64,000 nucleotides of DNA from assembly GCF_001955655.1 (NCBI RefSeq), contig NZ_MSPW01000007.1, positions 124,001-188,000 on the forward strand. The letters run 5' to 3'. Both the position numbers and the translations under genes were made by a program. The notes under the pieces are model-generated. The model made no database searches, was not told the origin of the DNA, and saw only the letters and a program-made list of their open reading frames with translations. The DNA is from Viridibacillus arenosi. Lineage in GTDB: Bacteria > Bacillota > Bacilli > Bacillales_A > Planococcaceae. Shown here in pieces: positions 27,987 through 36,416 of this stretch (its first letter is position 1; each line of letters starts with the position of its first letter).

Positions 27987-29387
27987 ATGGGTGTTCAAAT
28001 TTTTAACTCATTAACTCGACAAAAAGAGGATTTCGTACCACTTGAAGAAGGAAAAGTGAAAATGTATGTATGTGGTCCTACTGTTTATAACTACATTCAT
28101 ATCGGGAATTCTCGTCCTGTAATTGTATATGATACAGTGCGCCGTTACTTAACTTATAAAGGTTTTGAAGTTACGTATGTATCAAATTTCACTGATGTAG
28201 ACGATAAAATTATTAAAGCGGCAAATGAACTTGGTGAAGATGTATCAGATTTAACAAATCGCTTTATTCAAGCTTATTTTGAGGATATTACAGCATTAGG
28301 TTGCCAAAAAGCAGATTCACATCCACGTGTTACGGAGCATATGGATCAAATTATTGAATTTATCGCTGTTTTAATTGAAAAAGGTTATGCTTACGAATCT
28401 CAAGGGGATGTTTATTATCGTCCGCGTAAATTTGAAGGCTATGGAAAACTTTCTCATCAGTCTGTAGATGATTTGAAAGTTGGTGCCCGCATCGAAACTG
28501 GTGACAAAAAAGAAGATGCTTTGGACTTTGCTCTTTGGAAAGCCGCTAAACCAGGTGAAATCTTCTGGGAAAGTCCATGGGGCCAAGGTAGACCTGGCTG
28601 GCATATTGAATGTTCTGTAATGGTACATGAGCATTTTGGTGATACTATTGACATCCACGCAGGTGGGCAAGATTTAACATTCCCACACCATGAAAACGAA
28701 ATAGCTCAATCTGAGGCATATACAGGTAAGCAATTTGCGCGTTACTGGATGCATAATGGCTATATTAATATTGACAACGAAAAAATGTCTAAGTCCCTTG
28801 GCAACTTCATTCTTGTAAATGATATTCGCAAGCAAATTGACCCTCAAGTTTTAAGGTTCTTTATACTATCAGTACACTATCGCAACCCAATTAACTTTGC
28901 GCAAGATTTAGTAGAAGCTGCAGCTGCAGGATTAGAGCGTATCCGTACTTCTTACAACAACTTGCAACATCGACTAACTGCAACAGCTAATTTAGGAGAA
29001 GAAAAAGACGAGTGGTTAGCAAATATTGCTGAAGTAAAAGAACAGTTTGAAATTGCTATGGATGATGACTTTAACACTGCGAATGCAATTGCGGCGCTAT
29101 TTGAGTTATCAGCAACTGCCAATAAATATTTACTTGAACAAAATACGAATGAAGAAGTATTGACGAAATTTGCTGATACTTTACGTACGTTAGCTGATGT
29201 GCTCGGAATTGAATTAGACGTAGCAGAAGAACTACTTGATGAAGAGATCGATGCGCTTATTGAAGAACGTATACAAGCGCGTAAGGATCGTAACTTTAAA
29301 CGTGCTGACGAAATTCGTGATCAACTAAAAGAGATGAATATTATTTTAGAGGATACACGCCAAGGCATTAGATGGAAACGAGGTTAA
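27987..29387 (+). CDS. cysS: Cysteinyl-tRNA synthetase
   Basis: A 466-residue class I synthetase. [16 protein letters not shown] (HIGH motif with the first zinc Cys), the zinc-binding WHIECSVM and [15 protein letters not shown] segments, and KMSKSLGNF are all intact. Co-transcribed with cysE downstream of the cysteine T-box, so amino-acid supply and charging respond to the same signal. The stop TAATG overlaps the mrnC start. Confidence 0.98.
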   Translation: MGVQIFNSLTRQKEDFVPLEEGKVKMYVCGPTVYNYIHIGNSRPVIVYDTVRRYLTYKGFEVTYVSNFTDVDDKIIKAANELGEDVSDLTNRFIQAYFEDITALGCQKADSHPRVTEHMDQIIEFIAVLIEKGYAYESQGDVYYRPRKFEGYGKLSHQSVDDLKVGARIETGDKKEDALDFALWKAAKPGEIFWESPWGQGRPGWHIECSVMVHEHFGDTIDIHAGGQDLTFPHHENEIAQSEAYTGKQFARYWMHNGYINIDNEKMSKSLGNFILVNDIRKQIDPQVLRFFILSVHYRNPINFAQDLVEAAAAGLERIRTSYNNLQHRLTATANLGEEKDEWLANIAEVKEQFEIAMDDDFNTANAIAALFELSATANKYLLEQNTNEEVLTKFADTLRTLADVLGIELDVAEELLDEEIDALIEERIQARKDRNFKRADEIRDQLKEMNIILEDTRQGIRWKRG

Positions 29388-29833
29388 TGGCAGTGGGTGA
29401 GCTTCGTAACCAAGATGTAAAACAGTTAAATGCATTGGCGCTGGCGTATATGGGAGATGCTGTACTGGAAATCGCGGTACGTGAGCATCTATTACGCTCT
29501 GGACGCGTCAAACCGAATATTCTTCATAAAGAGGCAACGCATTATGTATCTGCAAAGGCTCAGTCAAGTGTCATTCATCGAATGATGGATGAAGAGTTTT
29601 TTTCAGAAGAAGAAATGGCAGTCCTAAAACGCGGTCGAAATGCAAAATCTGGTTCGGTACCAAAGAATACCGATGTCCAAACATATCGTTATAGTTCTGC
29701 GTATGAAGCTGTAATTGGCAGCTTATATTTAACAGGTCAAATGGATCGGGTAAATGAAATAATTCAATATACAATTGATATCATTGAAGAATCAAAAGGA
29801 GTATCAAAGAATGACGGAAGAACAGTCAAATGA
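29387..29833 (+). CDS. mrnC: Mini-ribonuclease 3
   Basis: A 148-residue RNase III catalytic domain without the dsRNA-binding domain, which matures 23S rRNA ends. The catalytic AYMGDAVLEIAVREHLL helix (Asp and Glu) and the GRNAKSGSVPKN loop are visible. ATG 29387 overlaps the cysS stop (TAATG); an earlier in-frame ATG at 29372 has no ribosome site. Overlaps the following rlmB start. Confidence 0.94.
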   Translation: MAVGELRNQDVKQLNALALAYMGDAVLEIAVREHLLRSGRVKPNILHKEATHYVSAKAQSSVIHRMMDEEFFSEEEMAVLKRGRNAKSGSVPKNTDVQTYRYSSAYEAVIGSLYLTGQMDRVNEIIQYTIDIIEESKGVSKNDGRTVK

Positions 29834-30560
29834 GATGATTGCCGGGAAGAACCCGGTATTAGAGGCACTTCGTGCAGCAAGAGAGATGAATAAAATTTGG
29901 ATTGCAGAAGGTGTTCAGCACGGTAGCTTGACAGAACTTCTTGCATTAGCTAAAGAACAAGGAATTATCGTGCAATTCGTACCGAAGAAAAAATTAGATC
30001 AGTTAACAGATGCTAATCACCAAGGGATAGTGGCATCTGTTGCTGCTTATAAATATGCTGAATTAGATGACTTATTTAAATTGGCAGAAAGCCGTGGTGA
30101 AGATCCATTTTTCCTTATTCTTGACGAATTAGAAGACCCACATAATTTAGGTTCTATTATGAGAACTGCGGATGCTGTGGGAGCACATGGCATTATCATT
30201 CCAAGACGTCGAGCAGTAGGTTTGACTGCTGTTGTAGCGAAAGCATCTACAGGTGCGATAGAACATATTCCAACTGTACGTGTCAATAACCTTTCGCAAA
30301 CAGTAGATGAGTTGAAAAAACGCGGTGTCTGGATCGCGGGAACAGACGCAAAAGGCTCAGCCGACTATCGTAAAATGGATGCGACTTTGCCACTAGCTGT
30401 CATTATCGGCAGTGAAGGAAAAGGTATGAGTCGTTTACTAACGGAAAAATGTGATTTCCTGTATAATTTACCAATGGTTGGTCATGTAACATCGCTAAAT
30501 GCATCTGTAGCGGCTGCTTTATTGATGTACGAAGTATTGCGTAAACGCCAAGAAGTTTAA
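29811..30560 (+). CDS. rlmB: 23S rRNA 2'-O-methyltransferase RlmB (TrmH/SpoU family)
   Basis: A 249-residue SPOUT methyltransferase, the same length as the B. subtilis YacO protein. N-terminal substrate-binding part (IAGKNPVLEAL), then the three SPOUT motifs: LDELEDPHNLGSIMRTADAVG, IIGSEGKGM, and the knot-forming PMVGHVTSLNASVAAALLMYE. Predicted to methylate a guanosine in 23S rRNA using AdoMet. ATG 29811 is 9 bases after AAAAGGAG and overlaps mrnC. Confidence 0.95.
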   Translation: MTEEQSNEMIAGKNPVLEALRAAREMNKIWIAEGVQHGSLTELLALAKEQGIIVQFVPKKKLDQLTDANHQGIVASVAAYKYAELDDLFKLAESRGEDPFFLILDELEDPHNLGSIMRTADAVGAHGIIIPRRRAVGLTAVVAKASTGAIEHIPTVRVNNLSQTVDELKKRGVWIAGTDAKGSADYRKMDATLPLAVIIGSEGKGMSRLLTEKCDFLYNLPMVGHVTSLNASVAAALLMYEVLRKRQEV

Positions 30561-30570
30561 GGTGAATGCC

Positions 30571-31089
30571 ATGAATATACTGTTGGTTGATGGTTATAAC
30601 ATTATTGGTGCTTGGGAAGAACTCAGAAAATTAAAAGAGCAAAGGCTAATAGATGCGAGAGACCGACTGGTAGAAATGATGGCAGAGTATAAGGCGTATT
30701 CTGGCTGGCGCGTCATTGTTATCTTTGACGCGTATCTCGTGCCGGGAATTGAAACAAAAAACGTGCAGCATGACGTAGAAGTTATTTATACAAGGGCTAA
30801 AGAAACTGCGGATGAAAGAATTGAAAAGCTCACTGCTTCTTTAATTAGTAAAAGGGTTCGTATTTATGTAGCGACATCTGATATGACAGAACAAAATGTC
30901 ATTTTCGGGCATGGGGCATTAAGAAAATCTGCTAGAGAATTAGAAATTGAAATGCAATCTACGCAATCTAAAATCACGCAAACCGTAAGAGATATTCAAG
31001 TGCAAAAGCCCAGCTCTAAGATACAATTAAGAGATGATATTGCTGCAAAGTTTGAGTTATGGCGAAGAGGAAATAAAATGAATGATTGA
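30571..31089 (+). CDS. rae1: NYN-domain ribosome-dependent endoribonuclease Rae1 (YacP)
   Basis: A 172-residue PIN-like NYN nuclease. LLVDGYNIIGAW near the N terminus, VIFDAYLVPG, the ETADERIEKL acidic motif and ATSDMTEQ give the conserved acidic active site. In B. subtilis the homologue cleaves mRNA in the ribosomal A site. ATG 30571 follows AAGGTG by 6 bases; GTG 30562 lies within that site. Follows rlmB by 10 bases. Confidence 0.93.
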   Translation: MNILLVDGYNIIGAWEELRKLKEQRLIDARDRLVEMMAEYKAYSGWRVIVIFDAYLVPGIETKNVQHDVEVIYTRAKETADERIEKLTASLISKRVRIYVATSDMTEQNVIFGHGALRKSARELEIEMQSTQSKITQTVRDIQVQKPSSKIQLRDDIAAKFELWRRGNKMND

Positions 31090-31115
31090 CTCATATTTTC
31101 CAATTCCGTTATACT
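31086..31115 (+). promoter_or_regulatory. SigA-type promoter of sigH
   Basis: TTGACT (31086-31091), 18-base spacer, TATACT (31110-31115), overlapping the rae1 stop codon and 37 bases before the sigH start. It gives sigH expression independent of the upstream operon. Confidence 0.75.
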
Positions 31116-31151
31116 GTTTTTAACAATGCTAGCGCAATTGGAGTGATACTA

Positions 31152-31796
31152 TTGATTATTAGCGATCATTTACACTTGAAGCAGCAACAACAATATGAGC
31201 AATATACCGACGAAGAGCTAGTGGGAATGGTCCATAGTGGTGATAGTGAAGCGTTAGACTTCCTCATTACGAAGTATAAATCATTCGTTCGTATGAAAGT
31301 GAAGTCGTATTTTCTCATTGGTGCTGATAAAGAGGATATTGTGCAAGAAGGTATGATTGGACTTTATAAGGCTATTCGCGATTTTAGAGGAGATAAGTTA
31401 TCTTCTTTCAAAGCATTTGCGGAACTTTGTATTACACGTCAAATCATCACTGCAATAAAAACTGCAACTAGACAAAAGCATATTCCACTTAATTCATACA
31501 TCTCATTGGACAAACCAATTTTTGATGAAGAATCCCAGCGCACATTAATGGACGTGTTAACGGGTTCAGTTGTCGACGATCCAGAGGAGCTTATCATTCA
31601 TCGTGAAGAATTTAGCTACATGGAAGAAAAAATTGGCGAAATATTAAGTGATCTCGAACGTCAGGTGTTGGCACTCTATTTAGATGGACAATCTTATCAC
31701 GAAATTTCTGCTGAATTGAACAGGCATGTGAAGTCGATTGACAATGCCCTACAACGCGTAAAACGGAAATTAGAACGGCATTTAGATATTGAATGA
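31152..31796 (+). CDS. sigH: RNA polymerase sigma-H factor
   Basis: A 214-residue sigma-70-family factor that directs transition-state, competence and early sporulation genes. Region 2 (YFLIGADKEDIVQEGMIGLYKAIRDF) and region 4 (SYHEISAELNRHVKSIDNALQRVKRKLE) are almost identical to B. subtilis Spo0H. Start is a TTG, 8 bases after GGAG; longer frames upstream run through the promoter. Its presence supports a sporulating organism. Confidence 0.96.
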   Translation: MIISDHLHLKQQQQYEQYTDEELVGMVHSGDSEALDFLITKYKSFVRMKVKSYFLIGADKEDIVQEGMIGLYKAIRDFRGDKLSSFKAFAELCITRQIITAIKTATRQKHIPLNSYISLDKPIFDEESQRTLMDVLTGSVVDDPEELIIHREEFSYMEEKIGEILSDLERQVLALYLDGQSYHEISAELNRHVKSIDNALQRVKRKLERHLDIE

Positions 31797-31822
31797 TTGC
31801 AAGAATGCTAGCTGTAGGCAAG

Positions 31823-31851
31823 TTGACAGTATTTGTGATAGGTGTTAGTCT
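31823..31851 (+). promoter_or_regulatory. Promoter of rpmG-secE
   Basis: Consensus TTGACA (31823-31828), 17-base spacer, TAGTCT (31846-31851), 32 bases before the L33 start. Confidence 0.6.
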
Positions 31852-31882
31852 TTATAAGGACAAATGCCGAAAAGGTGATAAA

Positions 31883-32032
31883 ATGGCAAAAAAAGTCGTG
31901 CTTAGCTGTGAAAAGTGTGGTTCAAGAAACTATTCACTTCCTGCATCTAAAGACAGTGCAACTGCAAGGATGGAACTGAAAAAATATTGTTCTCACTGTA
32001 ATGAACATACATTACATAAACAAACTAGATAA
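31883..32032 (+). CDS. rpmG: Ribosomal protein L33, zinc-binding type
   Basis: A 49-residue L33 with CEKC and CSHC pairs (zinc-binding, C+ form). Such proteins are usually expressed in zinc sufficiency, and a Cys-free paralogue elsewhere is common. ATG lies a few bases after AAAAGGTGATAAA. Precedes secE by 44 bases, as in B. subtilis rpmGB. Confidence 0.95.
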   Translation: MAKKVVLSCEKCGSRNYSLPASKDSATARMELKKYCSHCNEHTLHKQTR

Positions 32033-32076
32033 TACGATTCGCTTTGTATATATGATTTTATTCGGGGGTTAGTTAG

Positions 32077-32262
32077 ATGGGTAAGATTAGTAACTTTTTC
32101 CGCGGTGTTATGTCGGAAATGCAAAAAACAAGCTGGCCTAAGCGTAAAGAACTTACGAAATACACAATTGTTGTTATTTCAACTTTACTTTTCATGGCTG
32201 CATTTTTCATGTTAGTAGACTTAGGTATTTCTAAATTATTCCGCATGTATTTGGATTTATGA
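32077..32262 (+). CDS. secE: Preprotein translocase subunit SecE
   Basis: A 61-residue SecE: a cytoplasmic amphipathic part with the conserved MQKTSWPKRKEL followed by a single transmembrane helix (about 30-52). Clamps SecY in the SecYEG channel. ATG start; an unusual CGGGGGTTAG ribosome site. Downstream hairpin separates it from nusG. Confidence 0.95.
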   Translation: MGKISNFFRGVMSEMQKTSWPKRKELTKYTIVVISTLLFMAAFFMLVDLGISKLFRMYLDL

Positions 32263-32290
32263 TTGAATTAATGTTAATATTTTTGAAATG

Positions 32291-32320
32291 GCCCGTGAAT
32301 GATCTGTAACGGGTTTTTTC
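32291..32320 (+). terminator. Terminator-like hairpin between secE and nusG
   Basis: CCCGT and ACGGG stem with a 12-base loop followed by six Ts. The two genes are usually co-transcribed, so this may be a partial terminator setting the ratio of secE to nusG transcripts. Confidence 0.7.
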
Positions 32321-32365
32321 ATTTGCCTTTAGCGAAGGAGGGAAGGACGAGTAGTCCTATCTATT

Positions 32366-32899
32366 ATGGAAAAAAATTGGTATGTAGTTCATACTTACTC
32401 TGGTTATGAAAATAAAGTTAAAGCAAACCTAGAAAAACGTGTTGAAACAATGGGTATGCAAGATAAAATTTTCCGAGTTATCATTCCTGAACAACAAGAG
32501 ACGGAAGTTAAAGATGGCCGCAAAAAAGAATATATGCGTAAGACATTCCCTGGTTATGTACTAGTGGAATTAATCATGACAGACGATGCATGGTACGTAG
32601 TTCGTAATACACCAGGTGTTACTGGGTTTATTGGTTCATCAGGCGGTGGAGTAAAACCTACACCATTATTACCTGAAGAAGTTGAATTCATCCTTAAACA
32701 AATGGGTATGCAAGAAAAATCACTTGAAATCGATTTCTCTATTGGCGATTTAGTTGAAGTGTTAGAAGGACCGTTTGCACATTTCCAAGGTAAGGTCGAA
32801 GAGATTGTTGCTGATAAAGGAAAAGTCAAAGTAACTATTGATATGTTCGGTCGTGAAACTAAAATGGAATTAGACTACGATCAAGTGTTAAAAGTATAA
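32366..32899 (+). CDS. nusG: Transcription termination/antitermination factor NusG
   Basis: A 177-residue protein: N-terminal NGN domain that binds RNA polymerase (WYVVHTYSGYENKV at the start, TFPGYVLVE, VRNTPGVTGFIG) and C-terminal KOW domain (IGDLVEVLEGPFAHFQGKVEEI). Adjusts pausing and couples transcription to Rho or ribosomes. ATG start; the ribosome site GAAGGAGGGAAGG lies somewhat far upstream (over 15 bases). Confidence 0.96.
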   Translation: MEKNWYVVHTYSGYENKVKANLEKRVETMGMQDKIFRVIIPEQQETEVKDGRKKEYMRKTFPGYVLVELIMTDDAWYVVRNTPGVTGFIGSSGGGVKPTPLLPEEVEFILKQMGMQEKSLEIDFSIGDLVEVLEGPFAHFQGKVEEIVADKGKVKVTIDMFGRETKMELDYDQVLKV

Positions 32900-32915
32900 T
32901 TGACAATTATACTTG

Positions 32916-32949
32916 CCTTAGAATGTTAAAAGTGATATTATTTCTAAGG
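32916..32949 (+). other. Hairpin between nusG and rplK
   Basis: CCTTAGAA (32916-32923) and TTCTAAGG (32942-32949) form a perfect 8-base inverted repeat with no T-run. A TTGACA at 32900-32905 overlaps the nusG stop and may be a -35 element, but the matching -10 (TGTTAA at 32924, 18-base spacer) is weak. Confidence 0.4.
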
Positions 32950-33024
32950 TCAGACTGTCAATTTATTATGGACTGGCATTTTTATTTTTAATGTTATCGG
33001 AATAAGCCGACAGACAGATATTGA

Positions 33025-33049
33025 GTGGGAGGGGCAACCCAATTACCAC
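33025..33049 (+). ncRNA. Candidate r-protein-binding leader motif before rplK
   Basis: GTGG (33025-33028), GA, GGG, tetraloop GCAA, CCC, AATTA, CCAC (33046-33049): a two-part stem with an asymmetric internal loop, 11 bases before the rplK ribosome site. A second copy with the same GTGGGAGG and ACCACA ends precedes rplA, suggesting autoregulation by L1. Confidence 0.6.
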
Positions 33050-33075
33050 ATCACGGACTTAAGGAGGTGTGTCTC

Positions 33076-33501
33076 GTGGCTAAAAAAGTTATTAAAGTTG
33101 TAAAACTTCAAATCCCAGCTGGTAAAGCAAACCCAGCGCCACCGGTAGGTCCTGCATTAGGTCAAGCAGGTGTTAACATCATGGGGTTCTGTAAAGAATT
33201 CAACGCTCGTACTGCGGACCAAGCAGGTTTAATCATTCCAGTAGAGATTTCTGTATTTGAAGATCGTTCATTCACTTTCATTACAAAAACTCCGCCGGCA
33301 GCAGTTTTACTTAAAGTAGCAGCTGGTATCCAATCAGGATCAGGTGAACCTAACCGTAAAAAAGTAGCTACAGTGAAACGCGATAAAGTTCGCGAAATTG
33401 CTGAAACTAAAATGCCAGACCTTAACGCTGCAACAGTTGAAGCAGCTATGTTAATGGTTGAAGGTACTGCACGTAGCATGGGTATTGTTATCGAAGACTA
33501 A
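33076..33501 (+). CDS. rplK: Ribosomal protein L11
   Basis: A 141-residue protein of the GTPase-associated centre. N-terminal domain [32 protein letters not shown] (proline-rich thiostrepton-region helix) and C-terminal rRNA-binding domain with [28 protein letters not shown] start 6 bases after AAGGAGGTG. Leads the rplK-rplA unit, with a structured leader. Confidence 0.98.
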   Translation: MAKKVIKVVKLQIPAGKANPAPPVGPALGQAGVNIMGFCKEFNARTADQAGLIIPVEISVFEDRSFTFITKTPPAAVLLKVAAGIQSGSGEPNRKKVATVKRDKVREIAETKMPDLNAATVEAAMLMVEGTARSMGIVIED

Positions 33502-33533
33502 TCCCATTACTTGATAGAAGTATTGTTTTTGAG

Positions 33534-33575
33534 GGTTGCGAATGTTTCTAATAGTGATATTTGAAACTCGCAGCC
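33534..33575 (+). other. Long hairpin between rplK and rplA
   Basis: GGTTGCGA, bulge AT, GTTTC, 14-base loop, GAAAC, TCGCAGCC: a 13-pair stem followed by TTTATT. Probably an attenuator or processing signal in the L11-L1 transcript. Confidence 0.55.
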
Positions 33576-33582
33576 TTTATTC

Positions 33583-33609
33583 GTGGGAGGTTTATTCCGC
33601 TACAACCAC
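33583..33609 (+). ncRNA. Second copy of the candidate leader motif, before rplA
   Basis: GTGG (33583-33586), GA, GG, loop, CC, a 7-base internal loop, CCAC (33606-33609), ending four bases before the rplA ribosome site AAGGAGG. Same layout as the motif before rplK. Confidence 0.55.
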
Positions 33610-33629
33610 AATCAAGGAGGAAATTTATA

Positions 33630-34331
33630 ATGGCTAAAAAAGGTAAAAAACTGCAAGATGCAGTTAAATTAGTAGACCGTACTCAAGTGTATTCTGTACA
33701 AGAAGCAGTTGAATTGGCTAAAAAAACAAGCACTGTTAACTTTGACGCAACTGTTGAAGTAGCATTTAACTTAAATATCGATACACGTAAAAATGACCAA
33801 CAAATCCGTGGAGCAGTAGTACTTCCAAACGGAACTGGTAAAACTCAACGCGTATTAGTTTTCGCTAAAGGCGAAAAACTTAAAGAAGCTGAAGCAGCTG
33901 GTGCAGACTTTGCTGGTGATGCTGAATATATCGCTAAAATCCAACAAGGATGGTTTGACTTCGATGTAATCGTTGCAACTCCTGATATGATGGGTGAAGT
34001 TGGTAAATTAGGTCGCGTATTAGGACCAAAAGGCTTAATGCCAAACCCTAAAACTGGAACAGTTACTTTCGACGTTGCTAAAGCAATCGCTGAAATCAAA
34101 GCTGGTAAAGTTGAATACCGTGCTGACAAAGCTGGTATCGTTCACGCTCCAATCGGTAAAGCTTCATTCGAAGCTGATAAATTAGCTGAAAACTTATCAA
34201 CTCTTGTTGATGTAATTATTAAAGCTAAACCTGCTGCAGCTAAAGGTACTTACATGAAATCAGTACACGTAACAACTACAATGGGACCATCAATCAAAGT
34301 TGATGCTTCTACTTCAGTTGCTGCGAAATAA
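33630..34331 (+). CDS. rplA: Ribosomal protein L1
   Basis: A 233-residue L1 stalk protein. The [20 protein letters not shown] start, the central [18 protein letters not shown] signature and the [14 protein letters not shown] segment are typical. L1 often represses its own mRNA, which fits the leader motif repeated before rplK and rplA. ATG start 9 bases after AAGGAGG. Confidence 0.98.
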   Translation: MAKKGKKLQDAVKLVDRTQVYSVQEAVELAKKTSTVNFDATVEVAFNLNIDTRKNDQQIRGAVVLPNGTGKTQRVLVFAKGEKLKEAEAAGADFAGDAEYIAKIQQGWFDFDVIVATPDMMGEVGKLGRVLGPKGLMPNPKTGTVTFDVAKAIAEIKAGKVEYRADKAGIVHAPIGKASFEADKLAENLSTLVDVIIKAKPAAAKGTYMKSVHVTTTMGPSIKVDASTSVAAK

Positions 34332-34338
34332 TTTTTGA

Positions 34339-34368
34339 TTGACAAATGACATCATATTTTGGTATGAT
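34339..34368 (+). promoter_or_regulatory. Promoter of rplJ-rplL
   Basis: Consensus TTGACA (34339-34344), 18-base spacer, TATGAT (34363-34368), starting eight bases after the rplA stop. Confidence 0.8.
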
Positions 34369-34379
34369 GTACAACGTTG

Positions 34380-34517
34380 TGAATCATCCATTTGTACCGT
34401 AGACCGTAGGGGCAAGTAATTGCTTAATTATCCTACCGAGGACAAAGGAACTCAGACTCTTATTTAAGATGATGACTTTCCGCCTCTTTGTCTACATAGA
34501 CAGGAGGCTTTTCTTTT
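34380..34517 (+). ncRNA. L10 leader with terminator
   Basis: A structured 5' region with the Firmicutes L10-leader segments (ACCGTAGACCGTAGGGG and CCTACCGAGGACAAAGG). It ends in a terminator: GCCTC, TGTCTA, TAGACA, GAGGC, then TTTTCTTTT (34482-34517). Binding of L10 (with L7/L12) to the leader is expected to favour termination. Confidence 0.88.
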
Positions 34518-34555
34518 GTTGGTATAAATGACCCATTCTTATAGGAGGTGTCAAG

Positions 34556-35056
34556 ATGAACAAAGCAGTTGAAGCTAAACAAGCTGTCGTTCAAGAAATT
34601 GCTGACAAGTTCAAAAGCGCTGCATCCGTAGTGGTTGTTGACTATCGTGGCCTTTCTGTTGCTCAAGTAACAGAACTACGTAAACAATTACGCGAAGCTG
34701 GTGTTGAATTTAAAGTATACAAAAATACTTTAGTACGCCGTGCTACTGTAGAAGTTGAACAAGAAGAACTTAATGAATTCCTTACAGGTCCAAACGCAAT
34801 CGCATTCTCAACTGAAGATGTAATTGCTCCTGCTAAAATCATTAACGACTTTGCAAAAGCTAACGAACAACTTGAAATCAAAGCTGGTCTTATCGAAGGT
34901 ACATTTGCATCTGCTGAAGATGTTAAAGCATTGGCAGAACTTCCATCACGCGAAGGTCTACTTTCTATGCTATTATCTGTGCTTCAAGCACCAGTACGCA
35001 ATTTCGCTCTTGCAACAAAAGCTGTTGCAGAACAAAAAGAAGAGCAAGGCGCTTAA
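34556..35056 (+). CDS. rplJ: Ribosomal protein L10
   Basis: A 166-residue stalk-base protein that binds 23S rRNA and carries L7/L12 dimers. N-terminal [40 protein letters not shown]-type sequence with the YRGL motif; the C-terminal helix that binds L7/L12 follows residue about 130. ATG start after TAGGAGGTG. Controlled by the leader upstream. Confidence 0.97.
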   Translation: MNKAVEAKQAVVQEIADKFKSAASVVVVDYRGLSVAQVTELRKQLREAGVEFKVYKNTLVRRATVEVEQEELNEFLTGPNAIAFSTEDVIAPAKIINDFAKANEQLEIKAGLIEGTFASAEDVKALAELPSREGLLSMLLSVLQAPVRNFALATKAVAEQKEEQGA

Positions 35057-35129
35057 TTTTAAGCGTAGCTTAATCTTCTCGGCATAATATGCCAAACAAA
35101 ACTAATATTCCGTATAGGAGGAAATTATA

Positions 35130-35489
35130 ATGAACAATGAACAAATCTTAGAAGCTATCAAAGCTATGACAGTTCTTGAATTAAACGATTTAGTAAAAGC
35201 AATCGAAGACGAATTCGGTGTTACTGCTGCTGCTCCTGTAGCTGCTGCTGGTGCTGCTGCTGGTGCAGTAGAAGAAAAAACTGAATTTGATGTAGTTCTT
35301 GCTTCTGCAGGCGAATCAAAAATTAAAGTAATCAAAGTGGTACGTGAAATCACTGGTCTTGGCTTAAAAGAAGCTAAAGAAGTAGTAGATAACGCTCCTA
35401 AAGCTATTAAAGAAGGCGTTTCTGCAGCTGACGCTGAAGAAATCAAAGCTAAACTTGAAGAAGTTGGCGCTAGCGTAGAAGTTAAATAA
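35130..35489 (+). CDS. rplL: Ribosomal protein L7/L12
   Basis: A 119-residue acidic stalk protein. N-terminal dimerisation domain (1-30), Ala-rich flexible hinge (33-50), and factor-binding C-terminal domain with [20 protein letters not shown]. Recruits EF-Tu and EF-G to the ribosome. ATG start after TAGGAGGAAA. A strong terminator follows. Confidence 0.98.
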   Translation: MNNEQILEAIKAMTVLELNDLVKAIEDEFGVTAAAPVAAAGAAAGAVEEKTEFDVVLASAGESKIKVIKVVREITGLGLKEAKEVVDNAPKAIKEGVSAADAEEIKAKLEEVGASVEVK

Positions 35490-35508
35490 TTTCTACTTTC
35501 TATTTGAA

Positions 35509-35541
35509 AAAAGCTCGTCAATTATGACGAGCTTTTTCTTC
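35509..35541 (+). terminator. Intrinsic terminator after rplL
   Basis: AAAGCTCGTC, loop AATTAT, GACGAGCTTT, then TTCTTC. The downstream methyltransferase gene starts 26 bases later, so part of its expression may be read-through. Confidence 0.88.
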
Positions 35542-35566
35542 ATTTTACGTGATGGAGGGCATTTTC

Positions 35567-36166
35567 TTGTCAGAACATTATTATTCGAAAAAACCTCAAG
35601 TCGGAAGTAATCCGAGTAAATGGAAATTCACTCTTAGGGGATTTTCTTTTATATTTGAAACAGATGCAGGGGTTTTTAGTAAAAGCGAAGTAGATTTTGG
35701 CTCCCGTGTGTTAATTGATAGTTTTGAAATGCCTAATGTTGAAGGGTGTATTTTGGATGTGGGCTGTGGCTACGGTCCGATCGGCTTGTCTATTGCAAAA
35801 AGTTATCCTGAACGGGTCATTCATATGATGGATGTTAACGAACGTGCGGTTTCATTAGCGGAGAAAAACGCTGAGGTAAACGGGGTACAAAATGTGCAGG
35901 TTTTTGAGAGCGATGGACTTTCCGCTGTTCAAGAAGAACAAGTCGCTGTCGTAATGACAAATCCTCCGATTCGCGCGGGAAAAGATACAATTTTCCGTTT
36001 TTATGATCAAGCTTTTGAAAAACTTGTGGATAACGGTGAGTTGTGGATAGTTATTCAGAAGAAGCAAGGTGCACCATCGACAATAGCGCACTTGGAAGAG
36101 AAATTTACTGAAGTAACAGTGGTAGAGAAGAAAAAAGGCTATTGGATTATCAAGGCGAAAAAATAA
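35567..36166 (+). CDS. Class I methyltransferase, RsmC-like (YbxB)
   Basis: A 199-residue AdoMet-dependent methyltransferase, matching B. subtilis YbxB. The AdoMet motif LDVGCGYGPIGLS near residue 63 and the catalytic motif MTNPPIRAG, a variant of NPPF/NPPY, suggest N2-guanine methylation of rRNA as in RsmC. TTG 35567 is 7 bases after GGAGGG and gives the conserved SEHYYSKKP start; the GTG at 35549 lies upstream of that site. Confidence 0.9.
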   Translation: MSEHYYSKKPQVGSNPSKWKFTLRGFSFIFETDAGVFSKSEVDFGSRVLIDSFEMPNVEGCILDVGCGYGPIGLSIAKSYPERVIHMMDVNERAVSLAEKNAEVNGVQNVQVFESDGLSAVQEEQVAVVMTNPPIRAGKDTIFRFYDQAFEKLVDNGELWIVIQKKQGAPSTIAHLEEKFTEVTVVEKKKGYWIIKAKK

Positions 36167-36189
36167 TCTGTTAAAGTTTATAGATTGAC

Positions 36190-36216
36190 TTGACAAATTA
36201 GCTGTGATATTATAAT
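36190..36216 (+). promoter_or_regulatory. Promoter of rpoB-rpoC
   Basis: TTGACA (36190-36195) and consensus TATAAT (36211-36216) with a short 15-base spacer; TAATAA at 36213 would give 17. A 200-base leader follows before rpoB. Confidence 0.65.
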
Positions 36217-36309
36217 AAAATGCAAAAATATTAATTTGAATACGTCTGTCCTTTTGTATAAAAACTATATCAATATGGTTAGACTTTTCAAAGTTATGTT
36301 TGGTTAATC

Positions 36310-36346
36310 GAAAATGAGCTCTTTAACGAACTCGTTTTCTTTTTGT
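36310..36346 (+). terminator. Terminator/attenuator in the rpoB leader
   Basis: GAAAATGAG pairs with CTCGTTTTC (one G-U) around a 12-base loop, followed by six Ts, about 70 bases before the rpoB start and downstream of the promoter. Suggests transcription attenuation of rpoBC. Confidence 0.75.
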
Positions 36347-36416
36347 CTTTCGATATCATACACCATTTGTATGATTTCGCAAAGACCTATTATCGCTTTA
36401 TTGAGGGGTGAATGAG

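Noticed and set aside
35102-35521. 139-codon reverse frame opposite rplL
   Set aside because: Ser/Ala-rich shadow produced by the Ala/Lys-rich L7/L12 codons; rplL is certain.
36408-36416. GTG start for rpoB three codons upstream
   Set aside because: The GTG lies within the GAGGGGTGA ribosome site; TTG 36417 gives the conserved MTGQLVQYG.
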